A DNA stretch of 64,000 nt from Echinococcus granulosus (GCF_000524195.1 NW_020170493.1:179706-243705); one strand, 5' to 3'; shown: positions 24,871 through 38,093, counted from the stretch's first letter. Translations and numbers: made by a program. The notes: generated by a model from the letters alone, not told the origin.

Positions 24871-26117
24871 ATCTTGGCCTTCAAGGGAGGTGCGAGGGTA
24901 ATGAGTTGGTCTCCTCCCGCCTCCTCGCCCTCGCCGAGGTGACACCAAAACCAAACACTGGGTGAGTTTATCCCCTCACACACGGCAGTCGATCCTCCTG
25001 CATAACTATGAAAGCCTGAGGCCTGCTTATTCTGACATGTCCCCCTTAAAGTTTGCCATCTTCCTGTTCAGTCGACCTGCATGTTCATTTGAACCCAAAT
25101 TTTCTGACCTCTTTAACATTGCGAGATGACCCCAAATCCAGCTTGATGAGGAAGACGGAGGGAAGAGAGCCATCCACCTGATGACATTAACCCAGTCACA
25201 AGCCAAATCCCCACACATGGAGGCGAGGAGAGGTAATAGCTTGCTTACTACAAGGGAGCCATACCGATGAGCTGAGCTATAAACTCTTAGTTGACAGTGT
25301 TGCCATGGCGTCGGTGTTTTGCATCACGCCACAACTTTGCTTTTTTTAGTCCTTCTGATCCTATATTAAGAGGTAACAAGTTGTTATGAAATAAGACTAG
25401 CGGGTACGCCAACCGCGTCATGTGCACTCTCTCTCTCTTAGCCTGTGCAATAAATGGTTGCACCAAATTGTGCAATTAAATGCGATACGCTCTGGTTTGG
25501 AAAGAATAACCACGCTTTTTGGTTCTTGAGTGGCGCCACTTGTGGACTGATGATAGTTTATTGGAGCCTCGACGGTGTACCTGGCCACACCCGACCTGTA
25601 GTAAAACTGAGGTAGCAAGTAGCGTGGCCAAGCGGGCTCCAATCCGCAGATAGAGCATCCAATAGCATTACCGACGCTGCTATGGTACGAGATGATGGCC
25701 TGAGATCCACCTCGAGGGCTGGGTCGTGGTAGAGCCATCATCGCACAATCAGTAGGTCGTCGTGACTCCTGGCTGGCAAAATCGTGACCAATAGGGCATA
25801 CGCACGCCCGGACTCAAAACGGGCCAAGATGGTTCACAAAAGGAACATGAAAAAAAGTCAACCGTGGTGACGACTTTCACCGCCACAATCACTAACTTCA
25901 TTCGCATTGACCTTACTATGACCTCATCCACACATACACACACCTGTACGCACAAATAGACTCGATACATTTAGTGAGCGAAGCATTTAACCGTAAACAA
26001 ACAGCAACAATCGCAAATAAAATGAAGACAGGGATTAAAATAACCAACAAAATCAATCTAAATGGAGTTGTGTATTTCCAAAATTGGGTGAGGTCACCGC
26101 AGAGAAACACAGAGCTA

Positions 26118-27062
26118 CTACCTCGACGACGGCTGGAAGAAGTTAGGACCCTGGAGAATCCCCTGTTTAAAGTTGTGGTGATTATAAATTCCGCTTTCAT
26201 AGGCTAGGGGAGGTGGCAGAAATGACTGTTGCTGATGGTGTAAATGGTTTTGCTGCTGTTGCTGTAGCGACTGCTGAAATGACTGATGGAGTAATTGCCA
26301 ATTAAGCAGCTGATACTGACGCAGAAGGCTATCATGCACACTAAGCGGCTTGGCAGGTGATTGAGGAAGCGCGGATGTAAGCGGCGACCGAGGCAGCTGC
26401 GGTGGTGGAACCCGGGCCGAAGAGAGAGGATTAAACATTTTTGTTGGACAAGCGAACCCTCGCGACAGCGGTATATCCGAATGACGATGTTGCGACGACA
26501 AAGAAGAGTTTTGGGGGGCACCCAAAAGAGGCACCTGATGCATTCGAGAAGGTAAAATAAAATTTAAAGCATGGCTATCGCGCTCCAACGAAGTAGGAAA
26601 AGACAGTGCCGCCGTGGGAATCGACATCAGAGGAACAGCGGTGGATGCAGGAATAGAGGCCTTCGTGGATGAAGTATCAACTGACGGCGATGGCAAAGAT
26701 GTCGTCGTAGTTACCGTATTCTGGCTCAGATTTTGAACCTTTTCCGTATCGTCCGAATTCCCTTGATGGTCATCAAGCAGGCTATCGTACAGAGAGATGT
26801 CAGAATCGATAAATTCGTCCGAATCACTTGAAATATTAACTGATTCAGCTCCCATTATCCTACGTCGAACGGAAGCATAATGAGCTTCCCTTTCTTCCAA
26901 AGTTTTTGACGGAACTGCAGGCCTAAAATTGGATGAATGAGATAGACGCACAGGGAAAGTGTAAAATAGAGGGTAGGACACCAACACTTACAAAACATTC
27001 TCCTCATTCGTCTGGATGACTTGAATGGGACGTCGCAAAACACGAATAGTTGGGTTGGTCAT
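26118..27062 (-). CDS. SZRD1: SUZ RNA-binding domain-containing protein (SZRD1-like)
   Basis: Two exons, 26992-27062 and 26118-26922, join in frame and give 291 residues. The start MTNPTIRVLRRP matches the PQIRILKRP segment of SZRD1, and PAVPSKTLEEREAHYASVRR with RRIMGAES matches its SUZ domain, a conserved short motif that binds RNA. The C-terminal GILQGPNFFQPSSR resembles the family's SUZ-C end (QPLGPDGSQGFKQR). Between them lies a long insertion, absent in the roughly 150-residue vertebrate protein: acidic Ser/Asp stretch (SSDSDEFIDSDISL), Ser/Thr/Pro-rich middle and a Gln-rich block of alternating Q/H (QQQQQNHLHHQQQ). The start could lie further upstream if a 5' exon codes for the acidic N-terminus seen in other animals. 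Likely cytoplasmic mRNA-associated protein. Confidence 0.85.
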
Positions 27063-28406
27063 GGGAAGGAATGGGATGATTTATTAACAGGTCAGTTAAC
27101 AGGCATTTTCAAGTGAAGCAAGAAAGCGCATGGCCCCGGAACCCGCAACTTCAACGCGTTTAACCTTGAAAAGGCCATAAGCGCAGGCTACGACCTTAGT
27201 AGACAGACATTACCGGATATTTAAACAAACTGCTCGTAAGTTTAGGTAGGTTTAAAACACTCTTTCTTATAGCAGAAGCGGCTTTACAAACCCGCAGACA
27301 ATTAAAAAATTGTTAAAACGCTTCATCTATTAAAGTGCGGACCTATTATGACCAAAATAAAGTTCTTATCAGATAGAATTAAATTACTGCTCCCAGAGAC
27401 TTCTCCAAAGATGGAGAAGCATAAAACCTTGAGCAGACCAAATGTACCTTACATAAGTTAGAATATAGTGTTAATGGCATAGCCGGAAGGAAGGTTCGCC
27501 CGGCGAAGTTTCGGCGGCGGAGCACCGAAGTGGCAACTTTCCCAATAGCCGAGATTTAAGTAAGTAGTCAAGTAATACATGCGCTCAAAAGGTTTAGATT
27601 CGCTTTTTTATGTGTTTGTTAAACAAACTCACTTTCAAATGATAAAGAACGCATATACTCAAGCACTTTTGGTACAAGAAACACCTCAATACATTCTACC
27701 TTAAAACGAGCTTTGCTTAACCATGGCTGCTCTTAAAATTTGCGTTTTTACTTACCTTTACTCAAAATAACCTGAAAAGATTAGGGCTATCTACATAGTT
27801 CACTTATCGAATCTAACACCAGGAACTTAATTGCTCCACCACGAATATAAAAGCACAGTTTTAAGCGTGTTTTAATCTGTTTTCTGTGCTATTGAGGTTT
27901 ACTCATCCTCGCAGCAAGGAAACATTTCTATTCAGTGGTAGTTTAATAGATATAATAAGTCGGGAGTAGGAAATCAACTAGTTGCGCGCTGTTTGGGTTC
28001 TTTTACAATAGACGATCTACTAGAATTAAATTTTTTATCGTATAGACGGTCGGAAAGGAGTTAGTATTTCCGCGTATCTCTTCCCCTCGCCGACTGGGAT
28101 CTTGTGCAGGCTGCAGATCTGCGAGGTACAAGATGTACATTCAAGTCCGTTTTTGGGTTTTTGAGATTCACTTTCCCACTTTGTGTTGGTGAATTTTGGA
28201 CTCCCGTCACTCCGTCCTCCTGCAGTTCATCTAAAATTAGGAATTTTGTTAGGGTTATATGGCTGTCATTAGTTTCTCAGTTGGTCCCTTCATCACTCCA
28301 TCCATCCTCATTCCTTCTATCTGTCTATTTATCCATCCATGCATTAATTCATCCAACCATTCATCCATCTCGTATTCTTCCACCCATCTATCAGCACAAT
28401 TGACTC
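27063..28406. other. Intergenic, no gene recognised
   Basis: Lies between the SZRD1-like start and the last exon of the coiled-coil gene, both on the minus strand, so it should contain the SZRD1 promoter. No TATA-like element or upstream exon could be fixed. A pyrimidine-rich ATCC-type microsatellite occupies 28283-28390. Confidence 0.4.
28283..28390 (-). repeat. GATGGA-type degenerate microsatellite
   Basis: Plus-strand repeats of TCCATCCATC and TTCATCC words are the complement of the GATGGA/GATGAA words seen at 2270-2400, 2480-2520 and around the assembly gap at 39.9 kb. Confidence 0.7.
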
Positions 28407-31400
28407 TCACGGCTTGGTCCTGGTAAGGCGGGAAGTTGTGGAGCGGCAAATGTCGGCTGTGGCAACGAGAATGGAGCAAACGGTTGTGTTAGAAACAGCG
28501 TTCTGCTTGGAGCTGAGGCGTTCAACAGAATCTGCTGAACACGTTGAATTATCAAAGCCTCTGGGTTGGGCGTGAGCCAAGCATCCAGACCAAGAATTCG
28601 GCCCAGGGTGTTTCTAAAATTTAGCAACTAAAAACACCTCATTTATAAGATAGCTTTCTATCCGTCAACCCAATGATTGAAGATGTGTCCCAGTTAATAA
28701 AGAGCGCTCATATCAAACTGGGACTTCTGGCGTTCTGCCTTCCATGTGCTATAGCATTGGGCTCTCGCTTCAAGAAAAACCGGCAGCTTAATTATTGAAT
28801 TAAAGGTGCGTCTTGACAGCAGGAGCCATGACTTATTAGGACTGCGGGACCTTATGGATATGTCGCTAAGTAGGAGGGACTTGTATAGGTTCCTTTAAAC
28901 ACCGCTAACAAGGTGAAGCAGGCGGTTCCAGCACGAGGTGGTTGAGTCGTATTGACAAAGTCCTCCGCACAAAAGCCTTTCATCCAGGCCTTATTACAGG
29001 TGAATGAATGCAGCAGAGTGCAATGCTGTAATCTCCAGGTGCAGTCAAAATCGTGTCCATTTCAAGCATTCCCCAAAATCCATGTCCTTCTGAATGGCTG
29101 AAAATACAGGCGGGGTAGGCTTGAACAGGTCGTGAGCTAACCGAAATGATGTGGAAGCGACAAATTAGATGCCTAACCAACAGTGTAAAAAGGGAATCAA
29201 GAAAAAAGTGGGTACAGACCTTTTGGTAATAATACTACCCTCTACTTTTCATACGATTAGCGATTGGACCGCCAACCGCCCCGATTGGAGGCATCATGTC
29301 CAATTTTAGTCATCAGGCAGCGAATGAATTCCCAAAGGTATGGAAAGTGAAAGACGAATGCATCGGAGCTAATTAACGGAGAATTATCTTCGCCATGCTA
29401 GAAAAGCATAATTTGATCTTTGTCTCCGTCCCACGGATGGTTAGAGCAGACAGGAAATCAAAAGGGAGGGGTTGATTAATTGCTGACTGACAGGCAGCCC
29501 AATTCCCTCATTCGCCGTCTTATATGCTTCAAAAGTAACTTTGGGGTCATAAAAGCATAAAAATGTTAAAGAATTCAGTTGAAATTTATAATATCATTGC
29601 CTACCATTCCATTGGTCACTTCAGAGTATAAGCAGTACAATAAACCAATAAAAATTAGGTATTTGGCTATTTTACATCCGATTGATTACGTAAAGCGACT
29701 TGCTTATTGGTGTACAGATATAATGCATTTTTAACAGTTAATAATCGACTAGAACAACATAGTCCCTCACTCGTAGCTGTTTCTGCCGATTTTCGATGAG
29801 GAAATTCTTTGCTGCACTAAGCTGCTGATCCTTCTGTGCCTCCAGAGTGCTCTGTCGTTGTGTTTTTGACTGCAGTCCGGCGATTCTCTTTGCCTGATGC
29901 TGCCTCAAGGCCTCCAACTTGGAAACAATCTGTTCCAATTTCTCGTATTCTTCACTCTGGCGATATAAACAAAAAAAGTTCTGGCTTAATTCCTTGTAAG
30001 TGATTGCATTTCACAAAGTCAGGATAGTAAAGTGGATGAGGGTGCGACGGTATTTAAAATCCTAACATTTCCTCAATCCTTTCTCATAGCGATGGTGAAG
30101 ATGTCACCCCACATTTTATCCATGAGGGATCACTAGCAGACTTTTTTGACCTACCTTTTCATTCTCCATTTTCATGACTCTCTCATGCATCTCCTCCATC
30201 TCGCGTTTTGCCTTCTCCAATTCGCCCACCAACTCCTTCTCCAGTTTCTCTCTGTCCGGGGCCACCGTCATGACTGCATGCAAGCGATGCCGCAAAGCCA
30301 TTGCCAAACAGAGCAGGCACTCAGCGCACAAATGCTGGACCCTTCTCACTTCAAGGTCACTCCAGTCTGGTGCGCGATTGGCCAAGTCCAGAGGGGTGGT
30401 TTGGAGGTGAACGCAGCTTGGACAATCGTTGTTGCCATTTTTGAATCTACATAGCAAAATAACCTCAAGCATTTTTCTCCTTTTTGAGCAAATACATCTT
30501 GTTGAGAGTACCCTCAAGGACACAGAAAGGTGGACGCGCAGTTATCTCGTCAGTGAAATTATATACGGCGACATTTAGAAGGCTAAATTTGCACCACGAC
30601 CTGGTGACACTGACCACTCATGGACGTCAAGTTGCAAATTTGCCTTTCACACGACTTTGTAGAGGTCTAATACCACAATCTGAACGCCAGTAGCATAAAG
30701 CCCTACTATTGGTGATCCGATACCAAAAAAACCCTGGCCGCTTATGCCTTGCTAATGATCTGAAGGCCATTTCTATCCGATTAGTCCTGTTTTAATCCGT
30801 CAACTGTAACTGACTGGCCCGATTAACGTTACTCTTGAGCCGTGTGTAGATTTACGGCGTGATTTAAAAGAAGACAGCTCCTGCCATTGCTTGTATTTGC
30901 CAGTGACTCGAATTAAGCCTGACTGCATAGGTTATGAGGTTAAGTGCTACGCGTTAATGCCAATCATTCAGCAAAAACACTGGTCGATGAATCCAAACTA
31001 TATGCACAGATTGACATTGGCTACTAACTACGGCCCGTTAATTACAGCCCAGGTCTGCCAATTTGAGGCCCCTAGTGCTTTACCCTCCTTTAGTCGTGGT
31101 TCCGCCTTAGCTAAATTCAGCTGACTCCCCCCCACACCGGAGCCGCCACTCAAGTGGACAGTACCCAGAATTCAAATGAGTGACAAGGTGACGAGTCGAA
31201 ATAAAGAACCAACTCAAAAATAAAAATTTTTTGGCTTGCTGGAAAAAAACTGGAGATATAAATACGTAAATTATTAGGAACAATACAGGTCTCTTTTGTA
31301 GTTAAAAGTAACACAAGTTTTCCATAAGTGAACTTACACAAACAATTAATTTAATGTAAATTTAGGGGAAGAAACAAAATAGAACACAAGGACTAGTTGT

Positions 31401-34400
31401 GCAAACTTACTTATGCTTCTGAATGCAATTATGCTGAGTACTTCTCGTTTCTATGCAGAGATGTTTTGGGTGACTTTTGGAGACAGTGGATCTCTGAATG
31501 CAATCTGGTGAAATGCAGCCATTATCAAGGAGGTCTGCCACTTTACCTTGGAAGAAGTTGCTTGTATAAAAAATTTGCTTTTAAAAAGAAATCTTATTAT
31601 AGTAGCTTACTTACTCGCTATTAACTCGATTAACGCTGAGTGAGAGTGTTGCCCGACTTGAATATGTAGCTTATCACAGAGCTCCACAACTTTACCGAGA
31701 TTCTATGTCAATAAGTTGTAAGAAAAACATTGCAAATTGCATCTGTTGTGATTGATTCCCACAAATCTTATTTTGAAACGCGGCTTATTATCCTCAATTA
31801 AAGTGCTTGCAAGTTCATCCCACACTTCTGGTAGTATCTCCACCACCTCAAGTGTCGTCTTACAGATAAAGCATAAAAACAAATATTCTAGTATGTTTTC
31901 AATGATCAAAATTTCTAAAAAAAATCTCTCCAGACGCCTATTTTTTCAACGTAAACAAGCAATCATGTCCGGATGTTCCTACTTATAATGCATAAGTAGC
32001 ACAATTTGCCGAGATAACTAGCCGGCTGAACAGACCTGCTGGGTGAGTTGTTTCTGACTGTTGATCAACCGAAATCCATCCAACTCGCACTGTAACCTTT
32101 CCTTTGCCTTGTGCGCGCCCTCTAGCTCACACTTCAACGTGTTCAATTCATCGGCCAGTGCCTGTCCGTTGGTGAATTGAAACTCAAATTGCTTGTTCAA
32201 ATGCTCAACCTTCTTCTCCAAGTCCGATTCTACCTAAGCATTTATAATAGAGTGGGCAATTAATTTGATTTTTTGATAATTTCATGTCTTACTTAATTGT
32301 TGGGAACGATTTTCTACTGCATGAAAGAAGGCTCCCTAAACCTTACACGCCAGGGCTCAAATCTACTGGCTACACAGTCCGAAAGATCTCCCGTTATTGA
32401 TAATGCGTAAAGAAGACGAGAAGAGGAGGTGAAAAAGCTGTAGTAGACTCTAAGCAAACGTAGCCCATCCATATGCGATCACTATCCCTTGCGCCTGTTA
32501 AATAAAATTCTCCAAGTTACCTTTTTAAGTGACTGCAGCTCAGTGGTCAGCCTTGTCACCCTCTCCTTGACGGTGGCCTCCGTTGGTGCACAGGGAGACT
32601 CAACAATGCTCAGAGTCGCAGCCAGAGACTCCCTACAATCGAGGGAATATTAGCTGAGCGGACGGTCTCCCCAATATCAGTGACAATCACCAAATCGACG
32701 GATCAACTGGGTGGACATCTTTTCTCCCTGTGCCGAGGGCGATAATGAAATACATGAAAAACGTGGCCTTCAGAGGGGTTCACCTTTGTAAGTGGTGAAG
32801 CATGTGATTCACACCTGCATTTCATACGGAGGGAAAAGTAAATAGGGAAAGACTGCCAGGCAACTGGGCGCCATCCACGCGCTGTGCATCAACAGTTGAC
32901 GGACAATGGGGTAGGAGGACAATCAACTGGCAAATCTTCACCTTTTCATGAGCTTCATACCATCGTGTTTATTTACTTTCCCATGTTTATTTATAGACCG
33001 AGTGGATAGTGATTTATGTGGTCCAAAGTCATCGGTAATCGCGGCGGAATGTAGGTGCGACTATTCCTCCCAATGGCCGCACCACCTTTATGGCTGAAAT
33101 AACTTGCAACAAACCAAACATGTGGATATACGACAACCCCTTTTCAGCCACCGTGTTAATTAGTCCTTTCCCATAAGGCTGCAGGACTCAGGGGAGTCTT
33201 TGCCACAACTCCGGAGGTGAGCCCGAAGTCCGACAACCCTCGGTGCCGACAAAAAGGTGGACTTACACAAGAGCATTAAATTGCACCGTCTGCGAGTTCC
33301 TTTCCAGAAGAAATTGTTGACTCTCCATGCGCACCTGTCTTGTCGCCGCAGTTTCCGCAACAAGCTTTTCACGCACCTCCTCCAATTGCCGCTCCAAGGC
33401 GGTGACTCGCTGCTCCAGCAGACCCCGCGTTGCCATGAGATCGAGCTTCTCCGTGTTCCACAAACCCGCCTCCTGAAATAAACCATTCAGAGGCGATGGA
33501 AAAGCACCTTAACTGTCAACCTTTCATCGTGAATACAGGACATTATACTGTCTGGAAGGTTGTTGATTTTGTGGTAATTTTGCGTGGCATTTTTCTACCC
33601 TCCGATTCCAGTAAAAGAGCAGTTCAGGAGTGATGGGAAATGTCAGAGGCAAAGAAAGGAGTCATTCGTGATTCAGGTGTTTCTCTGGTTTCATATTTGC
33701 CAAAATGTAGTAAGTTTGTTTATAATATGTTAGCCTAGAAGCTCCGCCTCCATGGGAAACGAATTGGTCCTTGAAAAGGTGGTAGTTGCCATTTAATGCT
33801 CCCCAGGTAGAATCTAGCAACGCAGCAGTATTAAAGAGAATTTTTTGATGGAGAAAAAGAATTTTTAGAAAGAGATTTTTGTGTTAGGATGATGAGGTGG
33901 CGGGGTTAAACGAGATGACCTTATTACTGCTGTCAGTTGGTTACACACTTCAGGTAACGACGAGTTGATGTCCGCACCACCCTCTTGTCCTGTGAAATCT
34001 AAATTCGTGACGATTTTATTCCCTTTTCTTTCAAAAAGGGATTTTTCCAAGAATTGGGATTCGTTTAATCGGGGCAGTCGATTACGCGGACACTTCGATC
34101 TCCGTAGGTGTTACTACTCCTGTGGCTCCTGACCAGTCCATAGCCCCAGGCACGACAACATTATCAAGGGGTAGTTGAGCCCTCTATGACAAATGTGGAA
34201 TGAATATCCACGTACCCGTTTGAGTGCCTCCTTCTCAGCTAACAGAGCCTCAACCCGATTGGCCAATTCGCTGGCGGAGTTGTGGGACTCTCGTAGCTGG
34301 TTCTTCAGCTCCTGTTGGGCAAAATCTGCCTCATTCGTTCTAACCTCGTACGTGAGGGCTCTGTCTAGCCGATCATTTATCTAGAAGAAGAAGGCCAAAA

Positions 34401-37400
34401 AATGTGCTAAAGAAGCCTCTCCGACGCGATCTATCACCACCCGGTGCAAGATGCTGAAAGCTTTGCAAAGTGGTTCATTACCGCTGGATTTCAGACAACA
34501 CATTCCCTTAACTCACCCCATTAAATACCTCATCCAACTCCGCAGAGGAGCGTAACCCCAGCCGTCGTTTCCACTCGGAGAGTTGCTTTTTAAAGTCTTC
34601 TTGAATCAAAGGAGTAAGAGAGGTATTTTGCGACTCCTTCAGTAATCTTTTTGCAAAAAAAGTGGTAGTTAGGGATGAAGTGATAACGAGGAAGCAAAGT
34701 GAACCTTTATCAACAGAAGTAGTGGCGTAGCTTTAACTTAAAAGGAACTGCTTTATTCCACACCACTGTGGCGGCTAAAGAATTGCTAATAATCTTTCTC
34801 TTTTTCTGAAAAGGGTCAGAATCACAAAATTAAGATAATTCGGCGCAAACTTAACGGAATATCATAAGATCTCACACCCCGCCTGAGCATGTATCTTTAA
34901 GTGATGAATGCCACCACTTCTTGGCAGCACATAGTCACAGTGATTGTGCACAAAGTCAGTGGAAAATAAAAGAAGTTGGGGGCAAAAGTGCTAAAGATAC
35001 CTGTGGCCTTAGAAAATGCCTTTTTTTCTTGGTTCATCTAAAAATTCCTGTCTTTTTGCGCCTTTTACCCTCATTGTAAAGCATCTTAAAATGTGCGCTC
35101 CCATCCGCGCCTCCTGATTGGTTATCCTCAAGGTCAGGTTGACCTTTGTGTGCTGTAATGCGATGGCGGTTTAACCCTTGAGATTGGCGAGGTGCGACTT
35201 GTGTACTTTGAATTAGCCCTCTCTTGCACCTCCCTGGGTGGGCTGGCCTTCGGACCATGCCAGTAGCCCAGATACCTTGTCTGTGCTGAATATATATATA
35301 TTCCGCCCGAGTATTGTCTCTTCTTTCGTCTTCAGGGAAGTCTTGGGACGCGACAGTGCTAATGAGCACTGTGGTGTTAAGGCCGTTAGAGATCCAGTAA
35401 ATGTGCGAGTATAAGGTCTCTCCCCAGTCTCTATCTTTTAGTCCGCGGTTGTTACTTACGCGCACTCTAGCCCCGTCCCGCTCTGCACCCCCACCCAGGA
35501 TTTATTCAGATATCTCGGCACTGGAGATTACGGTGTTGAAGTCTACATCTCGACAGGATCTAGGCTCCAACAAGTGGCTCCATATCTGTCAGGCTTCTTT
35601 TAAATCCAGGAATTATAAAGTCACTTGATTTATCAACAGCCCTTAGCAAGGTGGATACCTGAATTCCGCCTCCACCTCGGCTACCCTTCTTCGGGCATTG
35701 CGATTCTCTTGCCGTAGTTCCTCAATGGTGGCCGCACTCTCAGCTTGAAGAGCCCGCAACTCCTCATTGTTACCTCCACTGCCGTAGGCGGTGCATTTCA
35801 GGTCAAAAATCTCCAGTTGTGCCGCCTCTAGTGAGCGTTGCAAGTCGGCCACTTCTGATTGGCTGCGCTGAAGGTCTTTCTGAAGGCACTCAGCTTCGTA
35901 CTGCGCGGCTGAGTACTTTGTGGTGCGTGTAGTAAAACAATAGACACTCCTTTAATTAATTTGATTGAGTTTTCAGCTAGACAGGCACTCCTTCTCTGTA
36001 AGCTGTACTTCCTCTCAGCGATATGGCCTCTGGGTCATGCCGATGGCCTTAGCTCGTCTGTACTTTACATACATAACTTCTATCATACCACTAAGACTTC
36101 TTATTACGTCAGGTGGGAAGCGGGGTGTTACGTGATGGCAATGGCAAGTAAATGTGACCTCAATGTACAACTACCCCAAATTTTATTGATGAATGCTAAA
36201 CTTTAACGGAAGGGAAGAAGCACAAATGCTGTGGATGGGGAGACCTGTGATGACCCTTAAGGGAAGGTCTGAAAATGATGGCTTCCCTTTGGGACCTACT
36301 CCAGTCTTTTAGTCAGTAGAAAAGCTGTTAGCAACTGAAGTGACACTAACCGTGAACCATCTGAAACATTTCGCTACGGAGTTGTCGATGATACCTGCAT
36401 GAAGGCGGCCATGAACTGAACACGTGACACCTTCTCCACTACTCTACTAACTGGATAGAGCTCGAGCAAGGGCAAGGAGACACAAACCCTTGTCCCCATG
36501 GAACTATGATTAACTCCGACCCTTGTTGCATGAGTTTGCTTTTGGGCGTACAGAAGATGATCGCCACATTGCTCTTTCCTATAATAAAGTTTCCAAACAG
36601 GGCCAATCTCCAGATTCAGTGAGACCGTCAAGAGGGATTACAGATGTCGCAGTCAGGTATAGTCTCATTTGTACGCAAATCTGATGACTGGAACCTGCTG
36701 GATCGTAGGTGTTTCGGATTTTGAGGTGGGAGGGGGCTTAAAAGACGCGGTTTCTCTGGGCTATTTCGAAAGTATATTTACCTCTACACTCGAATTAGTG
36801 GGCACACAAGGCTGCAAATTGTACTTCCGCCTAATGGTGTGGCCTTCGGATTGTGGCCATAGCTCCTGCTCTTCTGAGGGTCAGCAACCTACCTTCTGTC
36901 ACCCTACTACGGCCTCAGGAATGACTCGGCACGCTATAGTACCTTTTGATTTGTAAACAATTTCTTTCAAGATGTTCTTTTAAGCTAAGGGTACATGCAA
37001 AACTTTACGAAATGATTTACATTCCACTTGCTAAATAGCTCTCCATTGTACCAGGCCATTGTTCATTCGCTTAAATAAAACGCAAAAATGATAAAACGCC
37101 TTAAATGCCATTCTCAAATAGTTAAATGGCATTGTTTTTCGTTAAAATATGTATTGATCATATCGAAATACCTTTTATAAACACCTAAGGCTAAGTTATA
37201 AACTTTCCCATGACCCACTCTTGTTTTACTAAGTGATTTAGATATTTACGTAAATTACCAAAAAACTGCCCTCTGCTTAATTATCTTAAGAATTCTAATT
37301 CCACAAATTTTAAAGTGGCGGGTAACTGTTTGGAAACCTGTTTCATTGAAGCCGATCAGACCCTAATCTTCAAATTAAGCATTACTGCAAGTTATTTATC

Positions 37401-38093
37401 ACACGTCAGTCTCCATTACTGCTACGTATGTCAACAATGGAATGTAATTCTTTACACATTCTCGTCGAAAAGGAATGACCCTCCTGCAACATCTTCTGGT
37501 GGCTCGAATCCGAAACCGGCTTTTACAGGTGTTTAAACCTTTTTCTTATGGTTTGCTGGGATGTCGCCCACCACTCCTTCTGCGGACGCCGCGCAGCGAA
37601 CCTTACAGGCGGGTGGTGGTTAGCTTGTGCAGTTATGAGATCGTGCCAAGCATTTCCTGTAGTGCACACCGTCCCGTGGTTCACCTATCGGTCTTGTTCA
37701 ACCGAGGTCTTCAAATGTGGCATGGGTTTAAATTGGGAGGCAGACCGTACCGAACCGAGAGATCGATATTGCAAGAGCCTCTAAACAATGACATGTTTCT
37801 TATGTTGAAGTGTGCCGCAAATTATGACAAATTTTTAGCATTTCGGATGCATATTTCTACCCTTCTTATACCGTAAAGATACGTAGATCATGCACAGTGA
37901 ATACAAACTTTAATCAAAAAACCAAAAAAATTCCCAGGTTATCAATTATTTTCTGATTATGAAGTTATTGCAGAAAGCAAATGTAGAGGCAGGATTTTTT
38001 TAAAAAAAAGTAAGTATAACCCACCTTTTCCTCGAGAAGGACATTTCGACATTGCACATCCGCCAGTTGTTTGAGGAACTCATTTCCGTCCAT
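28407..38093 (-). CDS. Coiled-coil protein, at least 12 exons
   Basis: Minus-strand exons: 38025-38093, 35659-35915, 34529-34646, 34216-34380, 33267-33472, 32521-32632, 32036-32233, 31763-31858, 31615-31702, 31411-31450, 30155-30446 and 29771-29956. All have GT-AG borders and every phase matches, giving 609 residues from MDGNEFLKQLADVQ. Most of it is heptad-rich coiled coil (AELQRSLEAAQLE-type, ALERQLEEVREKLVAE, LNTLKCELEGAHKAKERL). Two globular-looking segments interrupt it: TLEVVEILPEVWDELASTLI, and a Cys-rich stretch with CPSC and later CAECLLC, which could bind zinc. A last exon starting at 28613 ends in phase 0 frame at 28407 (68 residues), but another frame of the same exon is also open to 28391 and reads more like protein. 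Probably a structural/centrosomal or vesicle-tether type protein; I do not recognise the family. Introns contain repeats. Confidence 0.75.
35205..35350 (+). mobile_element. Isolated terminal module of the TRIM-like repeat
   Basis: Contains GGGCTGGCCTTCGGACCATG, GCCAGTAGCCCAGATACC, an AT run, GTATTGTCTCTTCTTTCGTC and TTCAGGGAAGTCTTGGGACG. The same ordered words, diverged, occur at 36005-36135 and 51808-51925. It may be a solo terminal repeat in the first half of the 10-kb coiled-coil gene's introns. Confidence 0.65.
36005..36905 (+). mobile_element. TRIM-like element with direct terminal modules
   Basis: The left module (from about 36005: GTACTTCC..TATGGCCTCTGGGTCATGCC) recurs in direct orientation at about 36820 (GTACTTCCGCCTAATGGTGTGGCCTTCGG). 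The interior holds AACTGAAGTGACACTAACCG, TGAACCATCTGAAAC (36330-36370) and AAACCCTTGTCCCCATGGAA, which match, in the same order, 52105-52140 and 52292-52312 of a second element. Its size (about 0.9 kb), direct terminal repeats and lack of coding capacity fit a terminal-repeat retrotransposon in miniature. It sits in an intron of the coiled-coil gene. Boundaries are approximate. Confidence 0.6.

Larger units (their letters stand above)
22569..26117. other. Mostly gene-free, with repeat and exon-like fragments
   Basis: Besides the repeat fragment at 23134-23330 and the exon-like frame near 24557-24870, nothing recognised. Frames at 23723-23938 and 25418-25741 (minus) lack family resemblance. 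24474-24560 is a GT/GC-rich low-complexity patch. Confidence 0.4.

Noticed and set aside
25240..25290. tRNA-like A-box (TAGCTCAG on the minus strand)
   Set aside because: No matching T-loop GTTCGA-type B-box or acceptor stem at the right distance; at best a remnant.
35034..35465. 143-residue minus-strand ORF as a gene
   Set aside because: It reads through the TRIM-like repeat; the related peptide at 23134-23319 reflects repeat homology, not a conserved protein.
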